64,000 nucleotides of DNA from assembly GCF_964340395.1 (NCBI RefSeq), contig NC_135549.1, positions 17,217,842 to 17,281,841 of the forward strand. Direction: 5' to 3'. Shown in pieces: positions 50,801 through 63,400 of this stretch (positions within the stretch are counted from its first letter, which is position 1; each line of letters opens with the position of its first letter). Origin of the DNA: Glandiceps talaboti. Taxonomy: Eukaryota; Hemichordata; Enteropneusta; Spengelidae. The notes below the pieces were generated by a model that did not search any database, had not been told where the DNA came from, and saw only the letters and a program-made list of their open reading frames with translations. Made by a program: the position numbers and the translations under genes.

Positions 50801-53360
50801 TCATACAAACCCGTAGTACTGGAATTGGACATATGGACATCACAATACGAATAACTTTCATGCCATATTGAATATTATATTCTTACTGCACTGCTACAAT
50901 GGGAGATATGTCGTACAGTACAACAAAGTATGCTGGCTGTGTATCATTAGATTTGCTGGCTTGTTAGATTTAAGGACTTTGCATGTGGTAGTTCTACAAG
51001 TGCAATAGACAGTTAGACACATTTCATTACACCATGCAATTACTGGCAAAGAAAGTGCCTAATTTGTCCTTCTGAATAATTATCAGAGAATGATGTGTAC
51101 CACTGGCATTACTGTGATTCCAACTACTTTGATAGACAGTGTCATAACTTACCCTATGTCTACCACTTTCCCAAGCTTCAACCTGAGAATCATCAAGTAC
51201 GCGTCCCTGTTCATCAACTTTAATCCTAGGTTTCAATACTTTGCCACCCTTCTAGGAATTCAATATCATGTTATTCCAAATGTTTCATTTCCATGTAATT
51301 AAATCTGACTTGTTTTGACAAGTTTTTAAGTCCACTGATTTATACCAGTAACCTACTAGACAGACTTATTTACTTACAAAGACAGAAAATAACGATGCTG
51401 CATATCAAAACACCCTATGTGGGGAGGGGGAAAGGGGAGGAATGGGAGTGAGGGGGTGAGGCACAGAGGTCCAGAAAGTGCATTTTACCAGTGTACAATA
51501 CAATGTTTATTTTAATTCTCCAGGGGGGGGGGGGGGGGGGGGGCATTCTTGCAAGATAAGTCTCTTTGCAAACACTGTTATTTTCTGTGACTAGTAGACT
51601 GTTTAACATACACACAATATGTACATTACCTGGAGACAGAAAAAAACAAAATGAAACAACTACCTACCTTATGGTCTGATTTGTCACATAAAGTCTCAGA
51701 TATCTCAACAAATCTTGTTTCACTGAAATCAACAAAATTTGAAAATTGAAATATATTACAATAATATAGTACAGATTCAGAAAATAGAAATAGAATAACT
51801 GTATTGATCAATATTACAAATATTTCCAGATATATATATTGAATCTAAGTGATAATACAAAAGTGTTATCAAACTGTTATCTATTTATTTATTTATCCAT
51901 CCATCCATCCATCCATCTATATACCCATCTATATATCTATCTCTCTATCTATCTGATATCCTGCACTTCAAATATAACTTTCCTTTTATCAACAAACTCA
52001 TGTCTGTCTGTTGATTTTTGTGGCCACCTCTATGATGTAAATTGACTTGAAATAAAACAGTAGGAACAGTGACTTTGCACTTGTACCATCATTAGCATCT
52101 TGTGATTAGTTTTAGCTATTATTGATGATATGCAATTTCACTGTGAAAACCCTTTGTATGTTCATTTGTATATATAATTTATATATTATATCAACTTACC
52201 TGTTTGCATAGCTTCCTAATGCTCTTTCTTCCCATGCTGTGTTTCCACCTCCAAAATGACCTTTGGCAGTACGTTTTATACCCTTCGAATAAAAATATAT
52301 CAGTAAATACATTACAAATAGTGACAGTAAAGTATAACACAAAATAATTTCATATATTTCATAAATCTTTGACAACTCAGTGGTGAGGTGTGTCTCCTTG
52401 TGCATTTTTCAAAAACCTTTTTGACAAAATAAAAATCAAATCCCAAACAACTTCATTAAAATTGATCAACATTCTGGAGGCTCTTTTTGGCCTCAAACAA
52501 TTATTACTGAATCTTTAAATATTCCTATACAAAACACTTGGTCTAAGTATCATATATGTATCATATCAAAATATGTTCGGGAACACCCAAAGAAACCTTA
52601 CTTTGGACCAGAAATCAACTTACACTTTTTCGTTTGTCTATTTTTGTATTCAAAGCTTTTTTTACTCAGAGAAAAGACGCTATTATCTTTGTAATTTCTA
52701 TTTTATTTGTCATTGTGTTCCAAAACTTACAGTATTATTTATCCTCTTTTTGTTGAATGATAGGCGGTGGCTCCTATTCTTATGAAATAAAACAAACAAA
52801 TGTTCAGGAATTGTCATTCTGAACTTTTATCTAGTGTGTAACTGTTGCATGTTCTCTTCATGATTTAGCAACATGAACAACACAAAGTTTAAAAAAAAAT
52901 TCATATCACCTCTACACTATTAATAGTATTATTTGTCATGGTTTTAATTTTTCTCTTATAATGTGGTATCATCAAACATTCTGATAACATCTGATGTATG
53001 AGGTCTGCAAGTATTTCAAGTCGATTTTATTATTTTGCATTTTGCATAAATTGTCGTTTGTAAAGTGTATAACCATTTACATTTTTTGCAAACGTTGTAT
53101 ACCAAGATACAAGCTACATGTTCAGATTCTGGACATTATCTGGATATAATTACACACATGGATTTGTTGGTCAACTTGAAGACATACACGAAGCCTATTT
53201 CAAAATCGATATTTACCTCACGAAAAGCTTCTGCTATTTTTCTGCATGTTTCACAATCAGACTTCAGTTCATCTTTCTTCTTGGAACTTTTCTTCTTGGC
53301 AAGGGAGAATGGTAGAAGAAGTAGTAGCAAGCAGATCACCAAAGTTCTAGATAGCTTCAT
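44812..53360 (-). CDS. CRELD1: CRELD (cysteine-rich with EGF-like domains), membrane isoform, 12 exons
   Basis: CRELD proteins are ER-resident EGF-domain proteins; CRELD2 has disulphide-isomerase-like activity. Exons: 53360-53217, 52282-52200, 51722-51668, 51248-51153 (cassette), 49949-49841, 49300-49262, 48620-48571, 48005-47879, 47243-47142, 46372-46190, 45688-45554, 45005-44812. Phases match throughout: 438 aa, or 406 without the cassette (human CRELD1 420). The order is signal peptide 1-21, CxxC (CETC, 36-39), FGGGNTAWEE at 58-67, a CRELD core with EEWW, EGF (CPGGIERPC), furin-like Cys repeats, calcium-binding EGFs opening DIDEC (269) and DINEC (330), and two membrane segments at about 397-411 and 416-432. 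The membrane tail is CRELD1-like, but the other terminal exon is CRELD2-like, so this is best seen as a single ancestral CRELD. HSP90B1 lies upstream on the same strand. Confidence 0.95.
46829..47080 (-). mobile_element. MITE-like element, copy 2 of family A
   Basis: It is an inverted relative of 17078-17288. This copy has a near-perfect hairpin: a 30-bp arm at 46975-47004 (GATAATGAACTCGTTTGGTT...) pairs with 47038-47067, around a loop carrying GGGGCTACGCCCC. It is in the CRELD intron between exons 9 and 10. Confidence 0.7.
47328..47409. mobile_element. Small foldback element with perfect 18-bp arms
   Basis: CCTAGTCTAGAGGCTATC (47328-47345) and GATAGCCTCTAGACTAGG (47392-47409) are exact reverse complements around a 46-bp loop. 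It is non-coding, in the CRELD intron between exons 8 and 9. Confidence 0.75.
47985..48180. repeat. Degenerate repeat of about 70 bp, three units
   Basis: Three units contain (G)GTCCAATCAAA followed by a short unique part and ATGCAGAT. The first overlaps the acceptor side of CRELD exon 8. Confidence 0.5.
49583..49780. repeat. Tandem duplication, about 97-bp period
   Basis: TTACATACATACTG at 49583 and 49679 begin two closely similar copies ending CATTATTCATATCCTA. It is in the CRELD intron between exons 5 and 6. Confidence 0.85.
50125..50467. mobile_element. Inverted-terminal element, family C
   Basis: The left end AAGGCCCAAAAAAATTCTGT, continuing to GGTTCCG, is an imperfect inverted copy of the right end CGGAGCCAAACAATTTTTTT followed by TTAGGCCT. 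The internal GGTCGGGTAACCGG also occurs at 33240-33345. It is non-coding, in the CRELD intron after the 96-nt exon. Confidence 0.6.
51153..51248 (-). CDS. 96-nt in-frame (phase 0-0) exon inside the CRELD domain
   Basis: The exon is bounded by an acceptor (ATTCCTAGAAG) and a strong donor (AGG then GTAAGTTA) and encodes 32 residues, GGKVLKP to SGRHR, mainly charged with no cysteine. Both flanking exons are phase 0. Joining them without it gives LCDKSDHK-CHRMFEEHEE, which matches the uninterrupted vertebrate sequence (LC-KSDFECHRLLE). It is therefore a lineage insertion or a skippable cassette placed next to a conserved cysteine. It is open only in this frame and follows the codon style of its neighbours. 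Confidence 0.75.
51523..51543. repeat. Poly-G tract (21 G)
   Basis: An uninterrupted run of 21 G in the CRELD intron next to the cassette exon. G-quadruplex formation and assembly uncertainty are both possible. Confidence 0.95.
51880..51955. repeat. Compound (ATTT)n-(CATC)n-(TATC)n microsatellite
   Basis: Adjacent short tetranucleotide arrays in the CRELD intron between exons 2 and 3. Confidence 0.9.
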
Positions 53361-53399
53361 CTCACCTTCCTATCGCTGTTACACACACAGACTAGCGTA

Positions 53400-54062
53400 G
53401 TACTGAAATACTGTGCATCCACACCGTTTTTTGCTTGGCCTGACAGATGGAATGATAGTAGGGAGTGAAATATAAGGCTACGTATGATTGGTTGGTTGTT
53501 CACTGAGAACTCTTCCGTTCCGGTTAAAAAGTCAGGAGAGAGCTGTGTAATTGAGAGTGTTACAAATAGTCATGCGATTGATTGGAGTACGTACTTAACT
53601 CAGTTGGTTGGTTTAGATAGGAACGATGTACACACCGAGATGTCCACGTTGAATGGGATGAGACAAGGTTGATCGTCTCATGCAGCTCAACGTTCATTGA
53701 ACAACAAAACACACGTGTCACTATTACGTTCGTTCTCGCCGTAGGTGTAAAATTTTCTTCAAATCAAGTGAAATTTTCCAAAATATGTTAAATGACATAC
53801 CCTTCTGTCCTTTACATGGAATCAACAGTATCAACCATTTGTAAAATTATATTTAGTTGTGGATACAACTCACGGAGTGAATAATTTCACAATGTTTCAC
53901 CCGGCTTCGATGTTATGGGCGCATCCATGATGGAAATTTCAACCAATCAGTTATCGCCACGACGCCACTACTGCGCATGACTTCAGAACTTTTCTAGAAA
54001 AACAAAAGGGCAATGAATTCATGAAGTGCGCCGCGGCTCAGGAGCACCGTTTCCCATCCAAG
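53400..54062 (-). promoter_or_regulatory. CRELD promoter region
   Basis: It is CpG-richer than its surroundings. The ATG exon may have an upstream acceptor (GTGTGTAACAG, near 53377), and a minus-strand donor (CAGAAGG then GTATGT) ends a possible leader exon at 53801. If so, transcription starts near 53.85-53.95 kb. CCAAT boxes occur near 53490 and 53945. Confidence 0.4.
53943..53961 (+). promoter_or_regulatory. Perfect ER-stress response element (ERSE)
   Basis: The sequence reads CCAAT, nine bases (CAGTTATCG), then CCACG, an exact match to the NF-Y/ATF6-XBP1 element. It lies 583 bp upstream of the CRELD ATG, and closer if a leader exon ends at 53801. ERSEs work in either orientation. Mammalian CRELD2 is a known ER-stress gene with such an element. 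Confidence 0.7.
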
Positions 54063-54129
54063 GTACTACTAGTACACTAGACTAGTCAGTATGGTCCAAA
54101 GTTTGTACTTTATCGTACAAGGTCCGGAG

Positions 54130-57100
54130 AGCGGCGGGGGATTATCACACCTAATGTTACTTACGATCCTCATATGCATGTAATATTTAATCATTAAGAA
54201 CATGAAACCCAGTATGTGATGAAACTTAACATTAATATATTTTAAAATCCTTTATTGACAATGTTTGAAATATGGAGCTTGAAAAGTACATCATGGCATA
54301 GTCAAACTCCCAGATCCTTGACTAATTACAACCCTTCCACTTGCATAGCCTTTAATGTATAACTAAGACAATTTGCTTTTGTTTCCCACAGAAAGGTATA
54401 CAAATATAAGTAGTATATGAAGTCCTGCTTGCACACGAAGTATAAGTTGGGACTTGATTCTAACATTGCCCCATTTACACCATGTCAGAATCGAGTCCCT
54501 ACCTCCTCTGCCTGCAAGCAAGGCTAGCATATAGATGTTCTTCACTGGGTTTTTTTTATCGACCGAAATAAAGTGGGTCAGAAGTAGGAGAGATGTTGAC
54601 ACACATTCAAACTGTAAGAAATGAGTATTGAAGAACCCCTTTACCTAATCATCTTTGCAATATTGTTATTTTTATGACATGCTTAATTTTGTGGAAATAT
54701 GATTTAGGTTCAGTATTGAATGACAATATATCAGAATGGTCTGTATAATTTTTGTGGATTACTTTATATAGACCTGTAATTGTCTATATATATATATATT
54801 GTGGATTACGTTATATAGATCTGTAATTGTCTGTATATATATTGTGGATTACTAGATCTGTAATTGTCTGTATATATATATTGTGGATTATGTTATATAG
54901 ATCTGTAATTGTCTATATATATTGTGGATTAATCTATATAGACCTGTAATTGTCTATATATATTGTGTATTACGTTATATAGATCTGTAATTGTCTGTAG
55001 TTATTGTGGATTACGTTATATCACTAGATCTGTAATTGTCTGTAAATATATATTGTGGATTACTAGATCTGTAATTGTCTGTGTATATATATTGTGGATT
55101 ACGTTATATACAAGTAGATTTTTAATTGGTCATATCCTATTTGAATACTGGTACAATATTGACGAACTGACATTCAACAAGTGTGATTATCTCCAGCTGT
55201 GACCTTGTGTGAATACATTGTATATGCCATACATTACATAAGTGTGTAGTACTGCCATTCATAGATTATATCCATACAATCATCTTCAATTTCCTTTTGT
55301 TTCCATTCAGTAATTAATTCAAGCTTTCGATCTATTTCACAATACTCAATTTATATAATAATCTATCAACAAGTGGTAAAGAAAAAGACCAACAAGCTTG
55401 TACCTTGCTATTCATTTTATCAACATTTACTCTCTTTGGTTGTATACTGTTTTGTCGTTTTTTATTGTTGATTTTTCCCCTCTTTTTGATAATTTTAACT
55501 CCATCATATTGTAATTTAACTTGGACTTTTGCTGGTTGATTTTGAAAATCCCTTTCAACTCATAGTTTAAATCAACCAGCGAAGGTCTAAACTGTAATTT
55601 ACATGTGCTATTGTTATTCTTTCAATGTTCTTCTCCCTTTGCTAGTCTGCACGTTGGCTTCTTATCTTACAAATTCCCAAAAACTCATTGTCCTGAAGGT
55701 ATTTTTCTAGCTTTTACAAGTTTTAGCACCCAATGGGCACCACTTGGAGGGGCTATTACATTGGGTTCTGTCCGTCCGTGTGTCTGTGTGTGTGCTCACA
55801 ATTTTGTAAACTTAGGGTTCTGGAGAATCACTTAATGATTTTACACCACATACATTATACCAGATTGCTGAGAAACACTTGCACATTGAAACTCTCACAA
55901 GAAAATTCATAGAATTTGATAGCTCACAGGGGACTATCACAACTTCCACAAGGGTCATCTCCGAAATATTTTGTTCTCACTTTTTAATTACTTTCATGGA
56001 TGTTTCTCTCTGTTTTTCGGAAGAAAAGTAACACAAGACTTCCATTCGACGGATGCCGCCATTTTGGAAAGTTATACCCTCACATGGTGATTCAGAGAAA
56101 CTGGTTTGTGACTTACAGGTTTTTGGGGGATAATTTCTGGTCATAGTATATGATTTCAGTGTTTAAAAATTTGACTCCCGTCTCTATCCCACCCCTGGCT
56201 TTGATCTTCTGAAATAAGGGGTGGGGGTAATGAATATTTATTTTAGGAACTTTGTATACGAGGTCATTGTCAATCAGAGTCCCTCAATTTTTCACTTCCC
56301 TTAGTTTTGGAGTAGTAATTATAAATGGAAAGAGAGTAACATCCTGGTTTGACTTCTGTTAGCACAAACAGGGACTCTGATACTGATACTTGGTCATGAT
56401 TGAGCTGTCCAATCAAAATACTAAGTAAAAAGAGTATAACATCAAATTCAAATAATGACTACCACTTTCAATTGTACATAGACAATAGCGAGACACAAAG
56501 ACATTTTGTTTTTAAGAAATAATTTATTACTTTCATCGTCTCAAATGATACAATTTCATACTTTTTGATCGTCAAATCTGATGTGGTCCAATGTTAGCAT
56601 TTAAAGACGCAGCAAGGCAAGATGAATCGTGGTTGCAGTTTCTACGCCATTTGTTTTTGTAACCAAATGAAATGTTTTTTTTTTCAAAACTTGGCTGACC
56701 CAATAATGTTCTGTACACAGGTCACATCCTAGTTAAAGTCTCAAGTGTATAGGAAATCTTGAAAGTCTTTTTTGACATTTATAAGTCATCTTTTCACAAA
56801 TTTGAATTATTTGCACATTTTTTGTCATATTCATCAAAAAAGAAACTTAGAAAAGGAGGCAACCATGTGTCATAAAAGTTCCCGGAAAATGATTTAAAAG
56901 AAAATGGACAACACACAGATATAAAATATAATAACTTTGTTTTTGAAAGGACTAACAAAGTGCAGAGATGCTAATCAATAGCCCAAACGGAACTCTTTTG
57001 ATAACCATGGTAACAACTATTCCTGCAAGTCAATAGCAGACATAACATCTTTTCTATGTATTGGTATCTATGACAACTACCAAACAAGAATATTTAATTT

Positions 57101-57190
57101 TACAAAACTAGCCTGACGTCTCATTGTTATGTAGAGTTCAAGTCATAACTATTGTACATCAGTGTACATCTAACATCATACCATATGTAC
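54130..57190. other. Gene-free interval between HSP90B1 and CRELD
   Basis: No exon chain was found. It contains a tandem array at about 54755-55120 built from TATATTGTGGATTACG(TTATATAGA)TCTGTAATTGTCTG units of 35-60 bp (about eight). The rest is unremarkable, AT-rich DNA. Confidence 0.6.
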
Positions 57191-57197
57191 ATGTTAT

Positions 57198-57242
57198 TTT
57201 ATTTGCTTTCTACAGTTTACGATTCACTCTAAATGGTTTATT
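57198..57242 (-). terminator. Candidate HSP90B1 poly(A) signals
   Basis: AATAAA on the minus strand at 57242-57237 and 57203-57198, about 220-260 bp past the HDEL stop. Confidence 0.5.
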
Positions 57243-57458
57243 GACAAAAACAAATTTCAGGTACAGTACTGGGGAAATAGCAAAAGAAAGACCCTCCAAA
57301 CGACAGACATTGAGACAGACAGACAAACAGATAGACACCAACACAATCACAAGGCAAAGTTGCTGACGCTTTCACAAGTGTACGAATGGTTTGACGTTCT
57401 TCTACCGCAAGATGTTGCACTTTTTTAAAAATAAAAGATGGCAGTCAGTTGATGTGTT

Positions 57459-60400
57459 TTAAAGTTCATCATGGCTTTCCTCTGTTGCATCCTGTGAAGA
57501 GAGATAGTGAAATATTATTAGACATGTTGGTTGGAAAAAAAAGTAATACAATGACTGAATATAGAGTAGTTATTATGATGTGAGTATGTGGTAACATTTT
57601 CTTTCAGGTAATAAGATGTCATGTAATTCAACTAACGTGCCAAGTCATGTGTGTATAAGCGCACGGAACACAAATCATGGTGTCAAGCAAGAAATCACAG
57701 GTTGCGTCTAAAATGCAAAAAATTAGTACAATTCTATTTCAGGTAAAGGCAGCCGTATGATTATGAAATGAAAGTATCACCAACATGTACATATACACCT
57801 AAACATACTTTTTAACAATTTATTAACTGACTGACCATTTTTAAATTTTAAATGACTGACTCATCATTTTGAAGGTTTTACAATGAGAAACATGTAATTA
57901 AGTACGAGTGCCCTGTCCCTGAACAGGAATTGATGTCATGTATTTCAACTTACATCAGTTTGCGGTGTGTCTTCTTCATCTTTGATAACTTCAAGTTCCT
58001 CCTCCTCCTCTTCTTCTTCCTCCTCCTCATCTGAAATTTCTTCATCTTCCTCCTCTTCATCCTCCTCAATATCTTCAGGCCATTCTTCAACCTGATACAA
58101 TGAAATAGTATAGTGTTATTAAAATGTCGATAACTGGGTGGATGTAAACAACCCTGCCTCATTGAATGTCAGTGACTCTTGATAGTTAAACTATGGGCCA
58201 CAGGTGCAACTGGCACAGACATAAATAGAAAGCATACAAGTTGAACCAAACACATGGCTTTTCTATTCTGAAATCTGAATATGCCAAATTTAAACGATCA
58301 TATTTTCACCTAATGATTTTTTGGACTACTGATACACATAGAGTATTGCAAAGTAGAGAATCTATTGCCGCTGGAAAAGAAGACAAAACTTGTAACTCCT
58401 TCAGTTGTTGCCAGTTAAAGAATGGGAAGGGAGAATCTGGGGTACAATGGCAGATTTAATACCACTTTTTTTGCAAATTTTAAGGCGTTTTGAATGTGAT
58501 TTTCATATTATCAGAGGATACGTCTTAGAAATTACAAGAAATTACACATTGCTGAAATACGAGTTAACATGTCTTGAATCTCATTCTTACCTTTGCTTCT
58601 GGGTCGATATCTAAACTGAGTTTCAACATTCTTTCTATTCTGCCAGCAAATGATGCAGAGTCTTCCAACTGATAGCCTGATCTAAGTACGGCTGTTTCAA
58701 ACAAGAGTCCAGCAAGATCTTTGGCTGTCTGGTCTTCTTCATCTGCCTCAATCTTAGCCTTCAATTCTTTGACCAATGGATGACGTGGGTTCACTTCAAG
58801 GATCTTCTTCTGACCAGAGTAGTAACTGTAAGAAATAACAAATGTTAAGAAATTAGTTCTATTATCTGCTCTGCTAGCTTGCTACATTAGCACTTTATAG
58901 GAGATTTTGCCATTCATGTAATAGTCTTATTTCTAAATTGATTTAGAAATGAACAAGGACAAGTTCTCTTTCCTTGCAACCTATCTCAACCAAAGAAGGC
59001 CACTGCAATGACTTTGATGAGCATCATGCGTTTAATTTCAGTGAGGTGAAATTGGTCTTGAAAAGTAAAAGCTGTACAGAAGCCAAGCTAAAGGTCTATC
59101 TAGTCATACAACTGTTCTTGTCAAACCATACATGTCTCTACTCCTAATATACTGTGTTTAGTGTTTTTAATTAATCCAGTCAAATTCAGTTTACTTTCCC
59201 TATTTGTAACAAGGTCTGCTTATAAAAATTTGCCTGTTGCTGGTTGTACAAATGGTGTACTACGCTTGTACTGATTTGTGCTTGGCACAACTTGTTAGCT
59301 TACCTTGACTGTGTGTCTTTAGCCTGTGCATAGGCCTGGGCTTTCATAATACGTTCCATGTTTCCAGACCAACCATAGGAACTTGCTACCAAAGCACATG
59401 GAGAATCTGTCAAACGTTGAGAGACAACGGCTTCCTTGATCTGTTCAGGAAAAAAGATTGCAAAAAATTACATTTCAGAACTACAACATAATATTTTATA
59501 CAAGCGACCTATCGGTCAGAATAGCTCCGCTGTTTTTTTTTTTAATTTAATTTTTTATTTTGGTGACATGTAGAAGTGGTTCAGGTCTTCACTATGCAGT
59601 TTTGTTTTAGCGATGCAATAAAGTGGTTAGTGGTTTCATATGATGTCTTACTATAAAACACATTTTACACAGAAGTTGGTAATGTATTGTACTTTTATAC
59701 CATAGTCACCATTTTATAACAGAAATCTACTGTTATGAAAAATTGCACAAAATCTCAGGGAAAAAATGACTGGGAAATACACACAAGAAAAAGAAAAAAA
59801 GAGGATTTTGAGGTTGGCTATAAATAATTCCAGTGTCTTACAGCTGTAACCCTGGAAAATTTTAATGATGAATGAAATAAACTAGGGATCTAAAATAATT
59901 TTGAGGCAATTTGAATTTCAATTTTCTAACAAATTTACAAAGTCAACAACATTCAACTTGTACTAGTTGTGGTAGATATATATAGGGAAGAAATGTATTA
60001 ATCGCCATCTTAGTTTCCGTACGGCGACAATCTCAAGTTAAGTACCCGGAAGAGAGTCATTTTCAGCCATACGTTACAGTGGTAACACTCGTTCATGTTC
60101 GGTTACCTTTCACAAAGAAAACACAACGAAATGGTTGAAATGATCTTTTTTTTTATTTCTTTTCATCACAACAACAAAATCTGCGTGATTGATCAAAAGT
60201 GTTGTAAACTAAACCAGAAAGAATTATCGGACTGGCTAAACTTCCCGATGAACTGGAGTAAGGTCCTACTACTTCCAAGTAAGCCTCGATAGTACTATAG
60301 TACGTGAGAAAATCGTCTCAAACTAGCGATACAACTTTCAAAATATAACTTGACATGTCTTCATTTGTTAGAGTTATACAATTCAAGACGGGTTTTCACT

Positions 60401-63400
60401 CGAAAACAACAATTCTGTGAATAATGACACTCTGAACGCAGCGATTTCTCGGACGATGTTACCACTGTAACGTATAGCTGACAACGACTTGCTTCCGGGT
60501 TAGTCCCTCGTGCATACGATTGTCGGCGATTAATACATACATCGTCTGATATTTTAATTCACAGTGTTTCTTGTGACCGGCGCCTGTCAGCAGACTCTGC
60601 CATTTTTTTCATCATTCCATTGTATTTAAACCTTGTACTTGACATTTCGCAATATTTATAATTCTCAACAAAATACCTCAACATGCCTCACTTCGCTCGT
60701 ACTCAAAGCAGCCCCGCGCGGTATGATCACTGACACTGATGACATGATGAGAGAGAACCTTTTCGGATTTACATGTAAAACGGGGAAAGATACGCAAAAC
60801 ATAATGCAAAGTCTGAAGCCAAATTAAAGTTGTAATTATTTTAATTATTTTTACTTGCCAAATATTTGCATTTTGGAAAGGCAAGACACGTTCATGTCGT
60901 TTAACTTTACATGTGAACTGTCGGCCATAACTTCAACCGCATGTCTGGCATGCCCTTCCTTACGCAAGTTGTCTGAATTCTGGTTCACTGTCATTCCAAA
61001 TTGCACGACAATATAGAATTAACCACAAGTTACATGTTATCTGAAAACATCACACTTTTATAGTGGGTCTGAAGTGTGATTTTAGTGAGTACCAAGAACG
61101 TCCTGTGTTGATACTCAAGATGCTTGCTGTGGAAAATCGCTCGGTCAAATGAGGTCACCTTCAGCTTCTGGTCGAATCAGGATAGAGTATGCAAATGAGG
61201 ATGTTGCGGACTGATTTGAAGTGTACAACCCTGTTTCGAACAAACGCTTGTCATTTGGGCGCCCAATGCGTAGAATTATGACTATAGCACATATTACATT
61301 GCTTGTTTGACGTCAATAGTGTCTTTTGAAAAGTGGCAGTTTACTTAAAGTCTCGTCGACTGATTTCCAATATGGCGTCGGTCATTATGCTCATTAACAT
61401 ATTCATTTTTTTTTCAAATTACAAAAAAAAAATCATAAAAAATAAAAATGAGGATGTGCTGACTTGAAATTAACAAATCTGAGTAAGCTACCCCCTGCGC
61501 ATCAACACGCCAGATATCAAAGCAATCTAATAAGAGGTTTTCAAGGAGTTGATGAAAATGACATTTTATGAAAAAAAATCATAAAAAATTTAAAATGGCA
61601 CAGATCAACTTGGCATGAACAAATCTGAATAGCCTCCCCCCAGGGAACATGCACACCAAATATCGAAGAATTCCGACTGTCACTTCCAGAGTAGATAGTA
61701 AAAATATAAAAGTTTGACGGACACCTATGATTCACTCTACTCTCTATACCTCAATACCCACCTATACCTAAAGCTACGCTTTCAGCTTTCGCTGACAGCG
61801 GAGCTAATAAAGGATGGAAACAATATTTGGAAAAGTTTGTCACAAGATGGAAACAAGCATTCTACAACATGTGAATAAGCCCAAACTCCCATCTTACCTT
61901 ATCATTGAGAGCACTGTCCTTCAGCCATTTCAGAAGTGGTTCATATTCTTTTTCAACTTCTTCACGTCTTTCTTTGGCTTTCTCAGACTCGTCCAATTTA
62001 AGACCTTCCTTGGCCACGTTTTGGAATTTTTTACCATCATATTCTGGTAGTGATTGGATACAGTATTCATCTACTGCTTCTGTTAAATACAGTACTTCAT
62101 AACCCTTCTTTAGTAATCTTTCAACAAATGGAGATTTCTCAACCTGAAATATTAAAAATATTTGAGGACTTTAGTTTTATTCCATTTGACGACAGCGACC
62201 TTTCTTTCCCATAAATCCTTGCAGGAAATCCTCAAAATGACTGAATACATGCAAAGTGCAATCGGGCTTCTTTACAAGATTTCTGAGGTGCTATTTTTTC
62301 ACTTAAAATAATATGCAAGTTGACAGCAGTAATTAAAAGTGTACTAAAAGCAGAAATAAATCTGACTGGATTTTCCATATTACAGTATCACTGAGCTGTA
62401 ATTTTGAAGTAATTCTGAAAAACAGGAAATCTACACTGAGAGTAATAGTAGTACACCAGGGCCTATGTAATACAAAATTCATTTGCAATCATAACAAATA
62501 TAACAAGTTTATTTAATTCATTATCTTGGTAAACTAATTATTACTTTTAATATGAGTTATATTTCAAAACTAGAATAATATTTTTTAACTTTAAATGTGA
62601 AAACACATATGTAGCATACCAAATTATAACACAATGCATATACGATATGTGGATGCCACGTTCAATTTCTAACAATTACAAATGTAATTTTGACACAAAC
62701 AATTGACAATATAAAGTCATAATATTTCAAACAAACCTCTTGTCTGCTTGTACCAGCCATGAAATAAATATGTTCTTGTTTCTCTTTCATTCTTTCTACA
62801 TAGTCAGCAAGGCCTGTAAACTCTGTGTCTGAGTTGGAGGAGAAGAATCGGACCAATTTTGCAAGACGGGTTCTGTTGGAATGATCTTCAATGATTCCAA
62901 GTTTAATGTTGGTACCAAACTCCTTCCAGAATTTCTCTTTGAAGTCTTCTGGATCCATTTTCTTGATCATATCCAGAGTCTACAGAAAACATTGAAGAGA
63001 TTCACAACTGTTATATTAAGGTACGATGAGTCTTAGGAATCAACATCCCTGAAAATCACAAGTTATTAAAATCTCTCCTACCTTTGTCACTTGAAAACTA
63101 CTTCTTGTTGAAATAATCAAAGAAATTTGAGGTTCATCGTCTTGTTTTCAAGGAAATCAACATATCGTTTATTTTTCCCATAGAGTTAACATGCTACCGG
63201 TATTTGGCAGCCATTTTGGATTCTAAAATGGCTTAAAGTTTGACATCATTTTGACACAGATTTCAAATATTTGTACAATGACCCCTAATCTTTTTAATTC
63301 TAACTTGAGAATGGGTTGGCGTTTTCTTGAACAACATAACTGCAAAAGTTTGAGTTTTATTTCAATGGTGCCTACTACATGAAAGACCAAACATGATATG

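Noticed and set aside
53478-53500. Second ERSE near the inverted CCAAT box (ATTGGTTGG)
   Set aside because: On the minus strand CCAAT is present, but the bases nine positions on are CCTTA rather than CCACG.
54021-54062. ATG plus 13 codons (MKCAAAQEHRFPSK) running into GTAC, as a divergent plus-strand first exon
   Set aside because: No plus-strand coding exons follow before HSP90B1, the donor is weak, and the region is adequately explained as CRELD promoter.
60095-60292. 65-codon plus-strand frame as a transposase
   Set aside because: No DDE/DDD or zinc-finger motif; it is too short and lies inside a non-autonomous foldback element.
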